Positions 9,250 to 17,339 of a stretch of 49,685 bases of DNA are shown here, piece by piece. The translations under genes and the position numbers were made by a program. Source of the DNA: an uncultured Rhodospirillales bacterium (GTDB lineage: Bacteria; Pseudomonadota; Alphaproteobacteria; Acetobacterales; Acetobacteraceae). Under the pieces are notes generated by a model. The model was not told the origin of the DNA. It worked only from the letters and a program-made list of their open reading frames with translations, and searched no databases. The stretch lies in the NCBI GenBank assembly GCA_903928895.1, contig CAIYSR010000168.1, forward strand, positions 1 to 49,685, read 5' to 3'. Within the stretch, counting starts at the first letter, position 1, and every line of letters starts with the position of its first letter.

Positions 9250-10239
9250 TCAGGCGTTCCGCCGCAACGCCTCCGGATTGACGCAATACCCCGGATCGAG
9301 CTTGCCATCGAAATACTCGATCAAATTCAACGCCGCCCGCCGCGACATCTTGGCGTAGCACTCCAGCGGCGCCGCCGCATTGTGCGGCGCCAGCACGACA
9401 TTGGGCAGCGCGAACAAGGGATTGTCCGCCGCCGGCGGCTCCGTCACCAGCACATCGAGCCCCGCCGCCTCGATCGTCCCGTCCGCCAGCGCCGCCGCCA
9501 GCGCCGCCTCGTCCACCAGCCCGCCGCGCGCCGTGTTGATCAGCCACGCATGCGGCTGCATGCGCTTGAGGAACGCCCCATCGACCATCCGCCGCGTCGC
9601 GTCATCGAGCGGGCAATGCAATGTCACCACATCCGCCCGCGCCACCCCGTCCATCAGATCCGCCACCGGTTCATGCCCGTCGGCGGCAATGCGCGGGATC
9701 GGAAAATTCGGATCATGCACCATCACCTGCATCCCGAACGCCGCGCACAGCCGCGCCACCCGCGTCCCGATCCGCCCATACCCCACCACCAGCACGCGCC
9801 GCTCGGACAGCTCGTGCATCCGCCGCCCATGCTGGATCATCCACGTCCCCGCCCGCACCGAGGCATCGTATTCCACCGTCCGCCGCGCCACCGCCAGCAT
9901 CAGCATCATCGCATGCTCGGCCACCGAAAGGTCGTTGGCCCCATTGACCACGCCCACCGTCACCCCCTGGCGGGTGCAGGCCGGGATATCGAGCGTATCG
10001 AACCCGACGCCGAAGCGACTGACCACCCTGAGCTTCGGCGCGATCGCCAGCAGATCGGCCTGCACCTTTTCAAGCCCCACCATGATGCCGTCGGCATCGC
10101 CGATATTGGCCGCCAGTTCCTTGGTCAGCGGCGGACCGCGGAATTCGGTGGTGAGCACCTTGAGCTCGATATCGCGCCGCGCCTCCAGCAGCGCCATGGC
10201 GCTGGGGTGGAGGGCACGGCAGAGGACGACTTTATACAT
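9250..10239 (-). CDS. D-isomer-specific 2-hydroxyacid dehydrogenase
   Basis: 329 aa, cytoplasmic NAD(P)-dependent oxidoreductase of the D-3-phosphoglycerate dehydrogenase family. NAD-binding GYGRIG at 153-158; catalytic residues R238 (NTARGG), E267 (VTEPP) and H286 (APHNA). The N-terminal catalytic half shows SRFGVGFDTLDI at 74-85. No C-terminal ACT domain, so it is more likely a catabolic hydroxyacid/glyoxylate-type reductase than SerA. Start at MYKVVLC, preceded by CGGGA; upstream codons in frame are not conserved-looking. Confidence 0.93.
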   Translation of the reverse strand: MYKVVLCRALHPSAMALLEARRDIELKVLTTEFRGPPLTKELAANIGDADGIMVGLEKVQADLLAIAPKLRVVSRFGVGFDTLDIPACTRQGVTVGVVNGANDLSVAEHAMMLMLAVARRTVEYDASVRAGTWMIQHGRRMHELSERRVLVVGYGRIGTRVARLCAAFGMQVMVHDPNFPIPRIAADGHEPVADLMDGVARADVVTLHCPLDDATRRMVDGAFLKRMQPHAWLINTARGGLVDEAALAAALADGTIEAAGLDVLVTEPPAADNPLFALPNVVLAPHNAAAPLECYAKMSRRAALNLIEYFDGKLDPGYCVNPEALRRNA

Positions 10240-10442
10240 GATGATCCCGCGAGGCGTTTCCGTTGCGCCCGATCTTGGAAGCCCGCCCGCCGGCTGACAA
10301 CCCGCCATGGAAGCAGCGCTGCCGGCCCCGGCACATCCGGCCGTGACTTTGCGTGCCCTTCCATGTCGAAATCAGGCTTCGCCGAACGTCCCATGTCCAG
10401 GCCCGGCATCCCGCCGTTGCCCACCCCCAATGGAGAACCGAG

Positions 10443-10790
10443 ATGAACTACATGATCCTCATCTACCAGGACCCCGACCGCCCCGGCGCGCCCGCCGGCC
10501 CCGATGCGGCCACCACGATCACCGCTCCCTGGATCGCCTATACCAAGGCACTCGTCGAAGCCGGCATCCTCGTCGGCGGCAGCCGCCTCGCCCCGCCCAC
10601 CACGGCAACATCGGTGCAGATCCGCGACGGCAAGCGCCTGGTCCAGGACGGCCCCTGCGCCGACACCAAGGAACAGCTCGGCGGCTACTACATCATCACC
10701 GCTGCCGATCTCGACACCGCGCTGGACTGGGCGGCCCGCTGCCCCGGTGCCCTCGACGGCACCATCGAAGTCCGTCCGATCGTCGGCTGA
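10443..10790 (+). CDS. YciI/DGPF-domain protein
   Basis: 115 aa. Begins MNYMILIYQD and carries LVQDGPCADTKEQLGGYYII, the DGP(F) motif with the following helix, and a final EVRPIVG: a ferredoxin-like YCII fold. Members of this family are encoded beside ECF42 sigma factors, and that is the case here (48 bp upstream of the sigma gene). Their biochemical role is not settled. Start chosen at MNYM, with GGAGA about 9 bp upstream. The 203-bp gap before it, divergent from the hydroxyacid dehydrogenase gene, would hold the promoter. Confidence 0.9.
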   Translation: MNYMILIYQDPDRPGAPAGPDAATTITAPWIAYTKALVEAGILVGGSRLAPPTTATSVQIRDGKRLVQDGPCADTKEQLGGYYIITAADLDTALDWAARCPGALDGTIEVRPIVG

Positions 10791-10795
10791 TCCTT

Positions 10796-10822
10796 CCCCC
10801 TTGCCGCCGCTGCGGCAGGGGG
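10796..10822 (+). promoter_or_regulatory. Strong hairpin between the YciI and sigma-factor genes
   Basis: CCCCCTTGCCGC-CGCT-GCGGCAGGGGG pairs over 11 bp with one bulged T. The right arm contains AGGGGG, the only purine-rich candidate for a ribosome-binding site of the sigma factor, 15 nt before its ATG. The structure could act as an attenuator or as an occluding stem; sequence alone does not decide. Confidence 0.45.
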
Positions 10823-10837
10823 CCGAGCCCCGCACTG

Positions 10838-12013
10838 ATGACGCAGGACGCCATCCTCACCCACACCGCCCGGACCGCTTATAGCCGCCTCGTCGCCTGG
10901 CTCGGCGCCCGCTCGCGGGACCTCGCCGGCGCCGAGGACGCGCTGTCCGAGGCCTTCGCCGTTGCCCTCGCCACCTGGCCCCGCACCGGCATCCCCGCCC
11001 GCCCCGAGGCCTGGCTGCTCACCACCGCGCGCCGCCGCCTGATCGATGCCGCCCGCCGCCGCGGCACGGCGCGGGACGCCATCCCCACCCTCCTGCTCGC
11101 CATGGAGCCCGAGGCCGACGATCAGGCGTTCCCCGACGATCGCCTCAAGCTGCTCTTCGTCTGCGCCCACCCCGCCATCGACCCCGCCGCGCGCACCCCG
11201 CTGATGCTGCAAACCGTCCTCGGTCTCGACGCCGCCACCATCGCCGTCGCCTTCCTCGCCACACCGGCGGCGATGAGCCAACGGCTGGTGCGGGCCAAGG
11301 AGAAAATCCGCGCCGCCCGCATCGGGTTCCGCATCCCCGCGCCCGAAGATCTGCCAGAGCGGCTCGACGCCGTCCTGCAGGCGATCTACGCCGCCTATGG
11401 CACCGGCTGGGACGCCCGGGAGGCCGCCCTTGAACAGGAGGCGATCTGGCTCGCCCGCCTACTCGCCGCGCTGCTCGCCAACAAGCCCGAAACCCTCGGC
11501 CTGCTCGCCCTCCTGCTGTTCTGCGACTCCCGCCGCGCGGCCCGCCGCTCCCCGGTCGGTGCCTTCGTGCCCCTCGCCGCGCAGGACCCGGCGGATTGGA
11601 ACACCGCCCTGCTGGCCGAAGCCCGCGCCCTGCTGATCCGCGCTGGCGCCATGAACCGTCCGGGTCGGTTTCAGCTCGAAGCCGCCATCCAGTCCGTCCA
11701 CGCCGCCCGCGCCGAGACCGGCAGGACCGACTGGCCAGCTATCGTCCTGCTCTATGAAGGGCTGATCCGGATCGCCCCCACCATCGGCCTGCAGGTCGGG
11801 CGCATCGCCGCACGCGCCGAAGCCGGCAACCCCGCCGAAGCACTGGCCGCGCTGGAGGGGCTGCCCCCGGCGGTCTCAACCTATCAACCCTACTGGGCGC
11901 TGCGGGCTGCGCTGCTCCGCCGCCTCGACCGCCCCGGCGAAGCGACCGAGGCCACGGCAAGGGCGCTGTCCCTCACGACCGATCCGGCCATCCGCGACTA
12001 TCTCGGCCGGTAA
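10838..12013 (+). CDS. ECF42-type RNA polymerase sigma factor with C-terminal extension
   Basis: 391 aa. Residues 1-60 form the sigma2 region (AYSRLVAWLGARSRDLAGAEDALSEAF, given in part; WLLTTARRRLIDAARRR is the region 2.3-2.4 equivalent), followed by a sigma4-like segment TPLMLQTVLGLDAATIAVAFL and RLVRAKEKIR. After about residue 180 comes a long helical extension with TPR-like pairs (LLYEGLIRIAPTIG..., NPAEALAALEGLP), as in ECF42 proteins, where it is needed for activity. No anti-sigma factor is nearby; the DGPF gene upstream is the usual partner. The 3' end overlaps the opposing lyase gene by 16 bp. Confidence 0.92.
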   Translation: MTQDAILTHTARTAYSRLVAWLGARSRDLAGAEDALSEAFAVALATWPRTGIPARPEAWLLTTARRRLIDAARRRGTARDAIPTLLLAMEPEADDQAFPDDRLKLLFVCAHPAIDPAARTPLMLQTVLGLDAATIAVAFLATPAAMSQRLVRAKEKIRAARIGFRIPAPEDLPERLDAVLQAIYAAYGTGWDAREAALEQEAIWLARLLAALLANKPETLGLLALLLFCDSRRAARRSPVGAFVPLAAQDPADWNTALLAEARALLIRAGAMNRPGRFQLEAAIQSVHAARAETGRTDWPAIVLLYEGLIRIAPTIGLQVGRIAARAEAGNPAEALAALEGLPPAVSTYQPYWALRAALLRRLDRPGEATEATARALSLTTDPAIRDYLGR

Positions 12014-12897
12014 TTCGACCGGGCCATGATCTTCGCATGCCGCGCCAGCAGCGCCTCCGCCCGCCGCACCACCGGCACGTCGATCATCTTGCCGTCGAGC
12101 GCCACCGCCCCGCGCCCCTCCGCCCGCGCCTGCGCGTCCACCGCGATCACCCGGCCGGCATAGTCCACCTCCGCCTCCGAGGGCGTGAACGCGACATTCA
12201 GCGGGCCGACCTGCGCCGGATTGATGCAGGCCGCGCCGGCAAAGCCCAGCCGGCGCGAACGGATCGCCATGTCCTGGAACGCCGCGATATCGCCGAACCC
12301 CGACAACGTCCCCGCCAGACCCAGCGGCATCACACCCGCCGCCCGTGCCGCATACAGCACCAATGCCCGCGCCACCGCCAACGCCTCCTCGGACGGCTCG
12401 GACTCGATCGCGGTGGCGAAATCCTCTGCCCCCAGCCCGAGCGCCACCACCCGGGGACAGGCCCGCGCGATCGCCTCGGCATGCGCCAACGCCTCTGGCG
12501 CCTCCACCAGCACCTGGAACCACAGCCGCCCGACCTCCAGCCCGGCGCGCTCCTCGCACTCCGCCACGAGCTCATCGAGCAGCCGCACATGATCCGGCCC
12601 GCGCGCCTTGGTGACGATGATCCCGTCCACCCCCGGCACCACCGCCGCCCGCACATCCTCCACCGCGAGCGACAGCGGCGCGTTGATCCGCACCAGCACA
12701 TCCGCCCCGCTCTGCCGCACCGAAGCCGCCGCCGCCGGGATCGCCCGCCGCGCCGCCGCCTTCTCGCCCGGCGGCACCGCGTCCTCCAGATCGAGCTGGA
12801 TGCAATCCGCGCCCCGCGTATGCGCCTTCTCGACGAACCGCCCGACATGCGCCGGCACATACAGGCAAGATCGCCAAACCGGCCTTTCCCGCATCAT
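11998..12897 (-). CDS. CitE-like CoA ester lyase (HpcH/HpaI family)
   Basis: 299 aa, TIM barrel. N-terminus WRSCLYVPAHVGRFVEKA then DCIQLDLEDAVPPGEK at 31-46 is the citrate-lyase-beta/malyl-CoA-lyase signature; ARINAPLS-like VRINAPL follows. LGAEDFATAI and FAGAACINPAQVGPLN complete the set. Acts on a 3-hydroxyacyl-CoA such as malyl-, citramalyl- or beta-methylmalyl-CoA; the exact substrate is unknown and no alpha or gamma citrate-lyase subunit is nearby. Start MMRERP or one codon later. Its last 16 bp lie over the end of the convergent sigma-factor gene. Confidence 0.9.
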   Translation of the reverse strand: MMRERPVWRSCLYVPAHVGRFVEKAHTRGADCIQLDLEDAVPPGEKAAARRAIPAAAASVRQSGADVLVRINAPLSLAVEDVRAAVVPGVDGIIVTKARGPDHVRLLDELVAECEERAGLEVGRLWFQVLVEAPEALAHAEAIARACPRVVALGLGAEDFATAIESEPSEEALAVARALVLYAARAAGVMPLGLAGTLSGFGDIAAFQDMAIRSRRLGFAGAACINPAQVGPLNVAFTPSEAEVDYAGRVIAVDAQARAEGRGAVALDGKMIDVPVVRRAEALLARHAKIMARSNYRPR

Positions 12898-12965
12898 TCC
12901 AGACCCTTCCCCAAACCCATCTTCCCCGCCACCATGCACCCGAAACACGCAGGGGAGAACCGCCC

Positions 12966-14072
12966 ATGGCCCGTATCGAACACGTCGAGATCCTCATGGT
13001 CGACCTCCCCCCCAAGGTCGTCCGCACCGACGCGATCCAGTCCTTCGTCTCCCAGGAAACCCCGATCGTCCGCATCACCGACAGCGATGGGGCCATCGGC
13101 ACCGGCTACACCTACACCATCGGCACCGGCGGCCATTCGGTGGTGGAACTCCTCGCCCGATCCCTCGCACCGCGCCTAATCGGCCGCGACGCCGACATGA
13201 TCGAGCAGATCTGGAAGGATCTCCTGTTCGCCACCCACGCCACCGCCGTCGGCGCCATCACCAGCCTCGCGCTCTGCGCCATCGACACCGCGCTGTGGGA
13301 CCTGCGCTGCCGGCGCGCCAACCTGCCCCTGCACAAGGCCGCCGGCGGCGCGCAGGACAGCGTGCCGATGTACACCACCGAAGGCGGCTGGCTCCATCTC
13401 GATATCGACGCCCTCATCGCCGACGCCCACCAGGCCCGCGCCGCCGGCTTCGGCGGCTGCAAAATCAAGCTCGGCCGCCGCCCCCACGAGGACGTCGACC
13501 GCCTCATGGCGCTGCGCGACGAACTCGGCCGCGGCTTCGAGATCATGACTGACGCCAACCAGGCCTTCACCGTCGACGACGCCATCCGCCGCGCCCGGCT
13601 CTACGAGCCCGCCGATATCGCCTGGTTCGAGGAACCGCTGCCGGCCGAAGACCTCGGCGGCCACATCCGCCTCGCCGGGGCAACCACGCTGCCCATCGCG
13701 GTCGGCGAAAGCATCTATGCGATCAGTCACTTCCGCGAATACCTGCAACGCAACGCCTGCTCCATCGTCCAGCCCGACGCCGCTCGCATCGGCGGCATCA
13801 CGCCGTGGCTCAAGGTCGCCCACATGGCCGAGGCCTTCAACATTCCGGTCTGCCCCCATTTCCTGATGGAACTCCACGTCGGGCTGACCGCCGCCGTGCC
13901 CAATGGCCGCTGGGTCGAATACATCCCCCAGCTCGATGACCTCACCCTCACCGGCATGACCATGCGCAACGGCCGCGCCATCCCCTCCACCGCCCCTGGC
14001 CTCGGCATCGAATGGGACTGGGACAAAATCAACGCCCGCCGCCTCGATCGCACGACGCGGCAGTTTCGCTGA
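12966..14072 (+). CDS. Mandelate racemase/muconate-lactonizing family enzyme
   Basis: 368-aa enolase-superfamily protein. Catalytic KxK at K166/K168 (GCKIKLG); metal ligands D196 (TDANQAF), E222 (WFEEPLP) and E248 (AVGESI); QPDAARIGGIT at 269-279, and H298 in CPHFLMELH as the second-side base. The arrangement with KxK and a histidine resembles the mandelate racemase subgroup, acting on the alpha carbon of a sugar acid or hydroxyacid as a dehydratase or racemase. AGGGGAGAA precedes the ATG. Divergent from the CitE-like lyase with a 68-bp gap, so both may answer to one regulator. Confidence 0.92.
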   Translation: MARIEHVEILMVDLPPKVVRTDAIQSFVSQETPIVRITDSDGAIGTGYTYTIGTGGHSVVELLARSLAPRLIGRDADMIEQIWKDLLFATHATAVGAITSLALCAIDTALWDLRCRRANLPLHKAAGGAQDSVPMYTTEGGWLHLDIDALIADAHQARAAGFGGCKIKLGRRPHEDVDRLMALRDELGRGFEIMTDANQAFTVDDAIRRARLYEPADIAWFEEPLPAEDLGGHIRLAGATTLPIAVGESIYAISHFREYLQRNACSIVQPDAARIGGITPWLKVAHMAEAFNIPVCPHFLMELHVGLTAAVPNGRWVEYIPQLDDLTLTGMTMRNGRAIPSTAPGLGIEWDWDKINARRLDRTTRQFR

Positions 14073-14201
14073 TCCCGACAACACAAAAACGTAACTCCCC
14101 CGCTCCGGTCGCATGCTGCTAGGGTCGTCGGATCGAAACGATCCGCACGGCCCGGCTTGCTGCCACCGCCCGCGCGCAACATGGCAGCGAGGAATGCGAT
14201 C

Positions 14202-14453
14202 ATGGGTGCCAGAGCCGAATCACAGAACGACACCAAGGCCGTCACCGGCCTGGCCGATGAAGCCACGTCCATCGCCAAGCAGCTCAAATCCGCCGCCGAC
14301 GACCTCTCCAAGGCGGCGGCCGAGATGAAAAAGAACCCCGACGAGTGCAAGAAAGCCGCCGAAACCGTGATGGGCCTGCTCGCCGGCATTCCCAAAATGA
14401 CGTCGGACATGAATGATCTGTCCAAGCGCATCGGGAAGTCGGTCGCGAAGTAA
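14202..14453 (+). CDS. Small helical (coiled-coil-like) protein, unknown function
   Basis: 83 aa, rich in A, K, D, E and S; heptad-like spacing in DEATSIAKQLKSAADDLSKA and KKAAETVMGLLAGIPKMTSD suggests two amphipathic helices, and there is no signal peptide. It has one cysteine. The ATG at 14202 was preferred over in-frame ATG 14181 and TTG 14157 because GAGGAA lies 7 bp before it. A short hairpin GGATCG-AAA-CGATCC at 14130-14144 is in the leader. Followed after 8 bp by repeat B. It could be a phasin-like or LEA-like small protein, but I do not recognise it with certainty. Confidence 0.65.
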   Translation: MGARAESQNDTKAVTGLADEATSIAKQLKSAADDLSKAAAEMKKNPDECKKAAETVMGLLAGIPKMTSDMNDLSKRIGKSVAK

Positions 14454-14461
14454 GAAGGGGG

Positions 14462-14581
14462 AGCGCTTCTTTTTTGAAAAAAAGAAGCAAAAAACTTTCT
14501 ATCCATGCCTGTGGAGTGAGGCTTTTACTCTCAGGTCCGAATGGATGAAGTTTTTTTGTTTTTTTCAAAAAAAGAAGCGCT
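14462..14581. repeat. Nested palindromic intergenic repeat, copy B
   Basis: About 120 bp between convergent genes, starting 9 bp after the small-protein stop and ending 6 bp before the stop of the PatZ-like gene. Left arm AGCGCTTC plus T6-GAAAAAAAGAAGC; right arm ends in AAAAAAAGAAGCGCT. The inner copy of GCTTC in the right arm has decayed to GTTTTT. The centre carries GGTCCGAATGGATGAAG before the T-tract, like the AAACGGA(Y)RAAAG of other copies. Well placed as a bidirectional terminator. Confidence 0.9.
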
Positions 14582-14586
14582 GTGCT

Positions 14587-17223
14587 TTACAATCCCAGCC
14601 GGGCCTCCACGATATCCGGCTCCCCCACCACCCGCTTGACCGAGAACCCCAGCCTGCGCACGAACGCCAGCATCGGCGCGTTGTCCGACAGCACCAGCCC
14701 CACCATCTCGCGCATCCCCTGCGCGCGGGACCAGTCGATCAGCCGCTGCATCAGATGCCGTCCGATGCCGCTGCCCTTGGTATCCGGCTGCACCGCGACC
14801 GCGAATTCGCCCTCGTCGCTCCCGGTCTCCCGCACGATCCGCCCCACCCCCACCGTCTCGCCGTCGCGCACCGCCACGAACGCCATCTCGCGCGCGTAGT
14901 CCACCTGTGTCAGCCGCGCGATCTGCTCGGCCGACAGCTCGCGCAGCGCCGAGAAAAACCGGTACCGCACATCCTCCGGCGACAGCCGCGCGAAAAACGC
15001 GGCATGCGCGGCGGCATCCTCCGGCCGGATCGGCCGCACCACGATGGTCTGTCCCTTGGTGTGGAACACCCCCTCCAGCTCCGCCGGGAACGGCGGAATC
15101 GCCAGCCGCGTGGTCTCGCCGTCGCCGCGCAGCCGGATCCAGGCATCCGCCGCCATCACCCCCTCGGCGTCGACGAACAGCGGATTGAGGTCGAGCTCCG
15201 CCACCTCCGGGAAATCCACCAGCAACTGGCTGATCCGCACCAGGGTCTCCGCCACCGCCTCGACATCGGCGGCCGGCAGGTCATGCAGCGCGCACAGTGT
15301 CGCCGCCACCCGGGTCCGAGAAATCATCCCGCGCGCCAGGCTAAGGTTCAGCGGCGGCAGATCGACCGCCACGTCGCCCAGCGCATCCGCCGCCGTGCCA
15401 CCCTGGCCGAAGCGGATCACCGGCCCGAACAGCCCATCCTCCCCCACCTGCACCCGCAGCTCCCGCGCCCGCCCCACTTGCCGCTGCACCAGGAACGGCG
15501 CCCCGCCCTCGCGCTCGGCGCCGCGCCGGTCGAGCAGCGCCGCCGCCGCGCGCACCTGCGCCGCATCGCGCAGATCGAGCGCCACGCCCGAGCGGGTGGC
15601 CGGATCGGGCCGCGTCATCCGCGCGCGCTTCAGCACGACCGGATAGCCCAGCACTGCCGCGGCCGCCGCCGCCGCCTCGGCACCTTCCACCGCGGTGGAG
15701 GGCACGCCCCGCACGCCATAGGCCGCCAGCACCGCGAGCGCCTCGCTCTGCGTCAACAACATGCGCCCGCCCGCCCGCGCCCGGGCAAACTCGTCGCGCA
15801 CCGCGGTCTGATCGGGTGCCACCTGCAACACCGCGCTCGGCGGCAATTCCCGCGCCGCCGCCCGGTTGCGCCGGTCCTGCACCAGATGCAGGAACCCCCG
15901 CACCGCGCCGGCCGGGGTCGCGAACACCGGCACCCCCGCCCGCGCCAGGGTGCGGCGATGCCCGGCCCCGGTGGTCTCGCCCATCACGCAGACCAGCAGC
16001 GGCAGCTTGATGGTCTTGGCCGCGGCGATGATCGACTCGACGCCGGCGCCATCGCCCGCCCCGGTCGGCGCCAGCACCGCCATCACGCCGCCGACCTCGC
16101 GCGCGCCGGCCAGCAGCGCCGCCGCCTCGCCGATCGCCACCGGACTGTCGGCCCCGGCATAGACGATATCGCCCATCGCCACATGCGCGTCCGGCCCGGC
16201 CGCGCGCGCGCCGCTGCCGAAGGCATTGGGCAGCCGCAATTGCACCACCGTGCGGGTCTCGGGCGCGAGCGCCGCCAGACACAGCCCGTCGCGCAGCACC
16301 GCGTCGGCAGCGAGCTGCGCCGGCCCGACTGCGTTGGTCACGATAGCGAGGGTCTCGTTGCGCGCCGGCCGCGACCGGCTCAAGGTCTCCGCCGCCGCCA
16401 GCAGATCCTCCAGCGTCTCGACGCAGAGCACGCCGCAGCGGCGCAGCGCCGCGGTGAACACCGCATCCGCCGCGCCGGACGGATCGGCCAGCCGCATCCC
16501 CGCCCGCAGCGCCACCACCGGGCGCAGCCGCGCCGCCGCCCGCGCCGCCGAAAGAAACGCCCGCGCGTCCTTGATCCGCCGGATATCGAGCAGGATCGCG
16601 CCGGTGCCGCCGTCGCGGCTCAGCCAGTCCAGCACCAGCCCGAAGCCGATATCGTCATTGCCGCCGATGCCGACGATATGGCTGAACCCCACCCCGTTCG
16701 GCTCGGCCCAGTCCAGCACCGCCCGACACAGCGCGGCGGACTGCGACACCAGCGCGATTTTGCCCACGAGCGGCGCCACGTGCCCGCGCGTGGCATTCAG
16801 CCCGATCGCCGGCACCGCGATCCCGAACGAGCCCGGACCCAGCGTCCGCAACCCGGTCTCTGCGGCCATACCGCGCAGCCCGGCCTGCATCCCGACCACC
16901 ACGCCGGCCCGGGTCCCCCGCGCCGCGAGCTGGCGGATCGCGTCATGCACCTCGGCATCGGGCGCGCAGATCACCGCCAGATCGGGCGCCAGTGGCAGGG
17001 AAGCGATGTCCTTGTAGGCCAGCACGCCCGACATCGAGGCCATCCCCGCGCCGACCGGCAACACCGCCCCCTTGAACCCCGCGGCCAGCATGTTGCGCAT
17101 CACCTGCGCCCCCGAGGCGGTCTCCGCCCCGATCACCGCCACCGAGTTCGGTCGGAACAGCGCCGCCGGGTGAAACCGCCCCGGCAAGGCCCGCGACAAC
17201 ATCGGCATGACACCAGCACCCAT
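14587..17223 (-). CDS. PatZ-like protein acetyltransferase (acyl-CoA-synthetase-like + GNAT)
   Basis: 878 aa with the architecture of E. coli PatZ/Salmonella Pat: CoA-binding Rossmann domain (~20-145, RPNSVAVIGA), flavodoxin-like CoA-ligase domains (~145-460, ISQSAAL-like VSQSAALC, DWAEPNGVGFSH), ATP-grasp domain (~480-690, YPVVLKRARMT, FGPVIRFGQGGTA) and a C-terminal GNAT domain (~710-870, DYAREMAFVAVR, GSGIGRHLM). Pat enzymes acetylate lysines, notably of acetyl-CoA synthetase. The SHTGALAG segment with the phospho-accepting histidine of real ADP-forming acyl-CoA synthetases is replaced by ADPSGAADAVF, so the synthetase half is probably a sensor. Stop adjoins repeat B. Confidence 0.93.
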   Translation of the reverse strand: MGAGVMPMLSRALPGRFHPAALFRPNSVAVIGAETASGAQVMRNMLAAGFKGAVLPVGAGMASMSGVLAYKDIASLPLAPDLAVICAPDAEVHDAIRQLAARGTRAGVVVGMQAGLRGMAAETGLRTLGPGSFGIAVPAIGLNATRGHVAPLVGKIALVSQSAALCRAVLDWAEPNGVGFSHIVGIGGNDDIGFGLVLDWLSRDGGTGAILLDIRRIKDARAFLSAARAAARLRPVVALRAGMRLADPSGAADAVFTAALRRCGVLCVETLEDLLAAAETLSRSRPARNETLAIVTNAVGPAQLAADAVLRDGLCLAALAPETRTVVQLRLPNAFGSGARAAGPDAHVAMGDIVYAGADSPVAIGEAAALLAGAREVGGVMAVLAPTGAGDGAGVESIIAAAKTIKLPLLVCVMGETTGAGHRRTLARAGVPVFATPAGAVRGFLHLVQDRRNRAAARELPPSAVLQVAPDQTAVRDEFARARAGGRMLLTQSEALAVLAAYGVRGVPSTAVEGAEAAAAAAAVLGYPVVLKRARMTRPDPATRSGVALDLRDAAQVRAAAALLDRRGAEREGGAPFLVQRQVGRARELRVQVGEDGLFGPVIRFGQGGTAADALGDVAVDLPPLNLSLARGMISRTRVAATLCALHDLPAADVEAVAETLVRISQLLVDFPEVAELDLNPLFVDAEGVMAADAWIRLRGDGETTRLAIPPFPAELEGVFHTKGQTIVVRPIRPEDAAAHAAFFARLSPEDVRYRFFSALRELSAEQIARLTQVDYAREMAFVAVRDGETVGVGRIVRETGSDEGEFAVAVQPDTKGSGIGRHLMQRLIDWSRAQGMREMVGLVLSDNAPMLAFVRRLGFSVKRVVGEPDIVEARLGL

Positions 17224-17339
17224 CTAAAATACCGCAGCGCAGCATACACCCGCCCCTGGCCTCCCGCCACCTCTTCCACCCGCCACCTCTTCCCCGGGGC
17301 ACCCGGCCACGCCATCATCCTCCGCCGAAGGAGCCCGCC

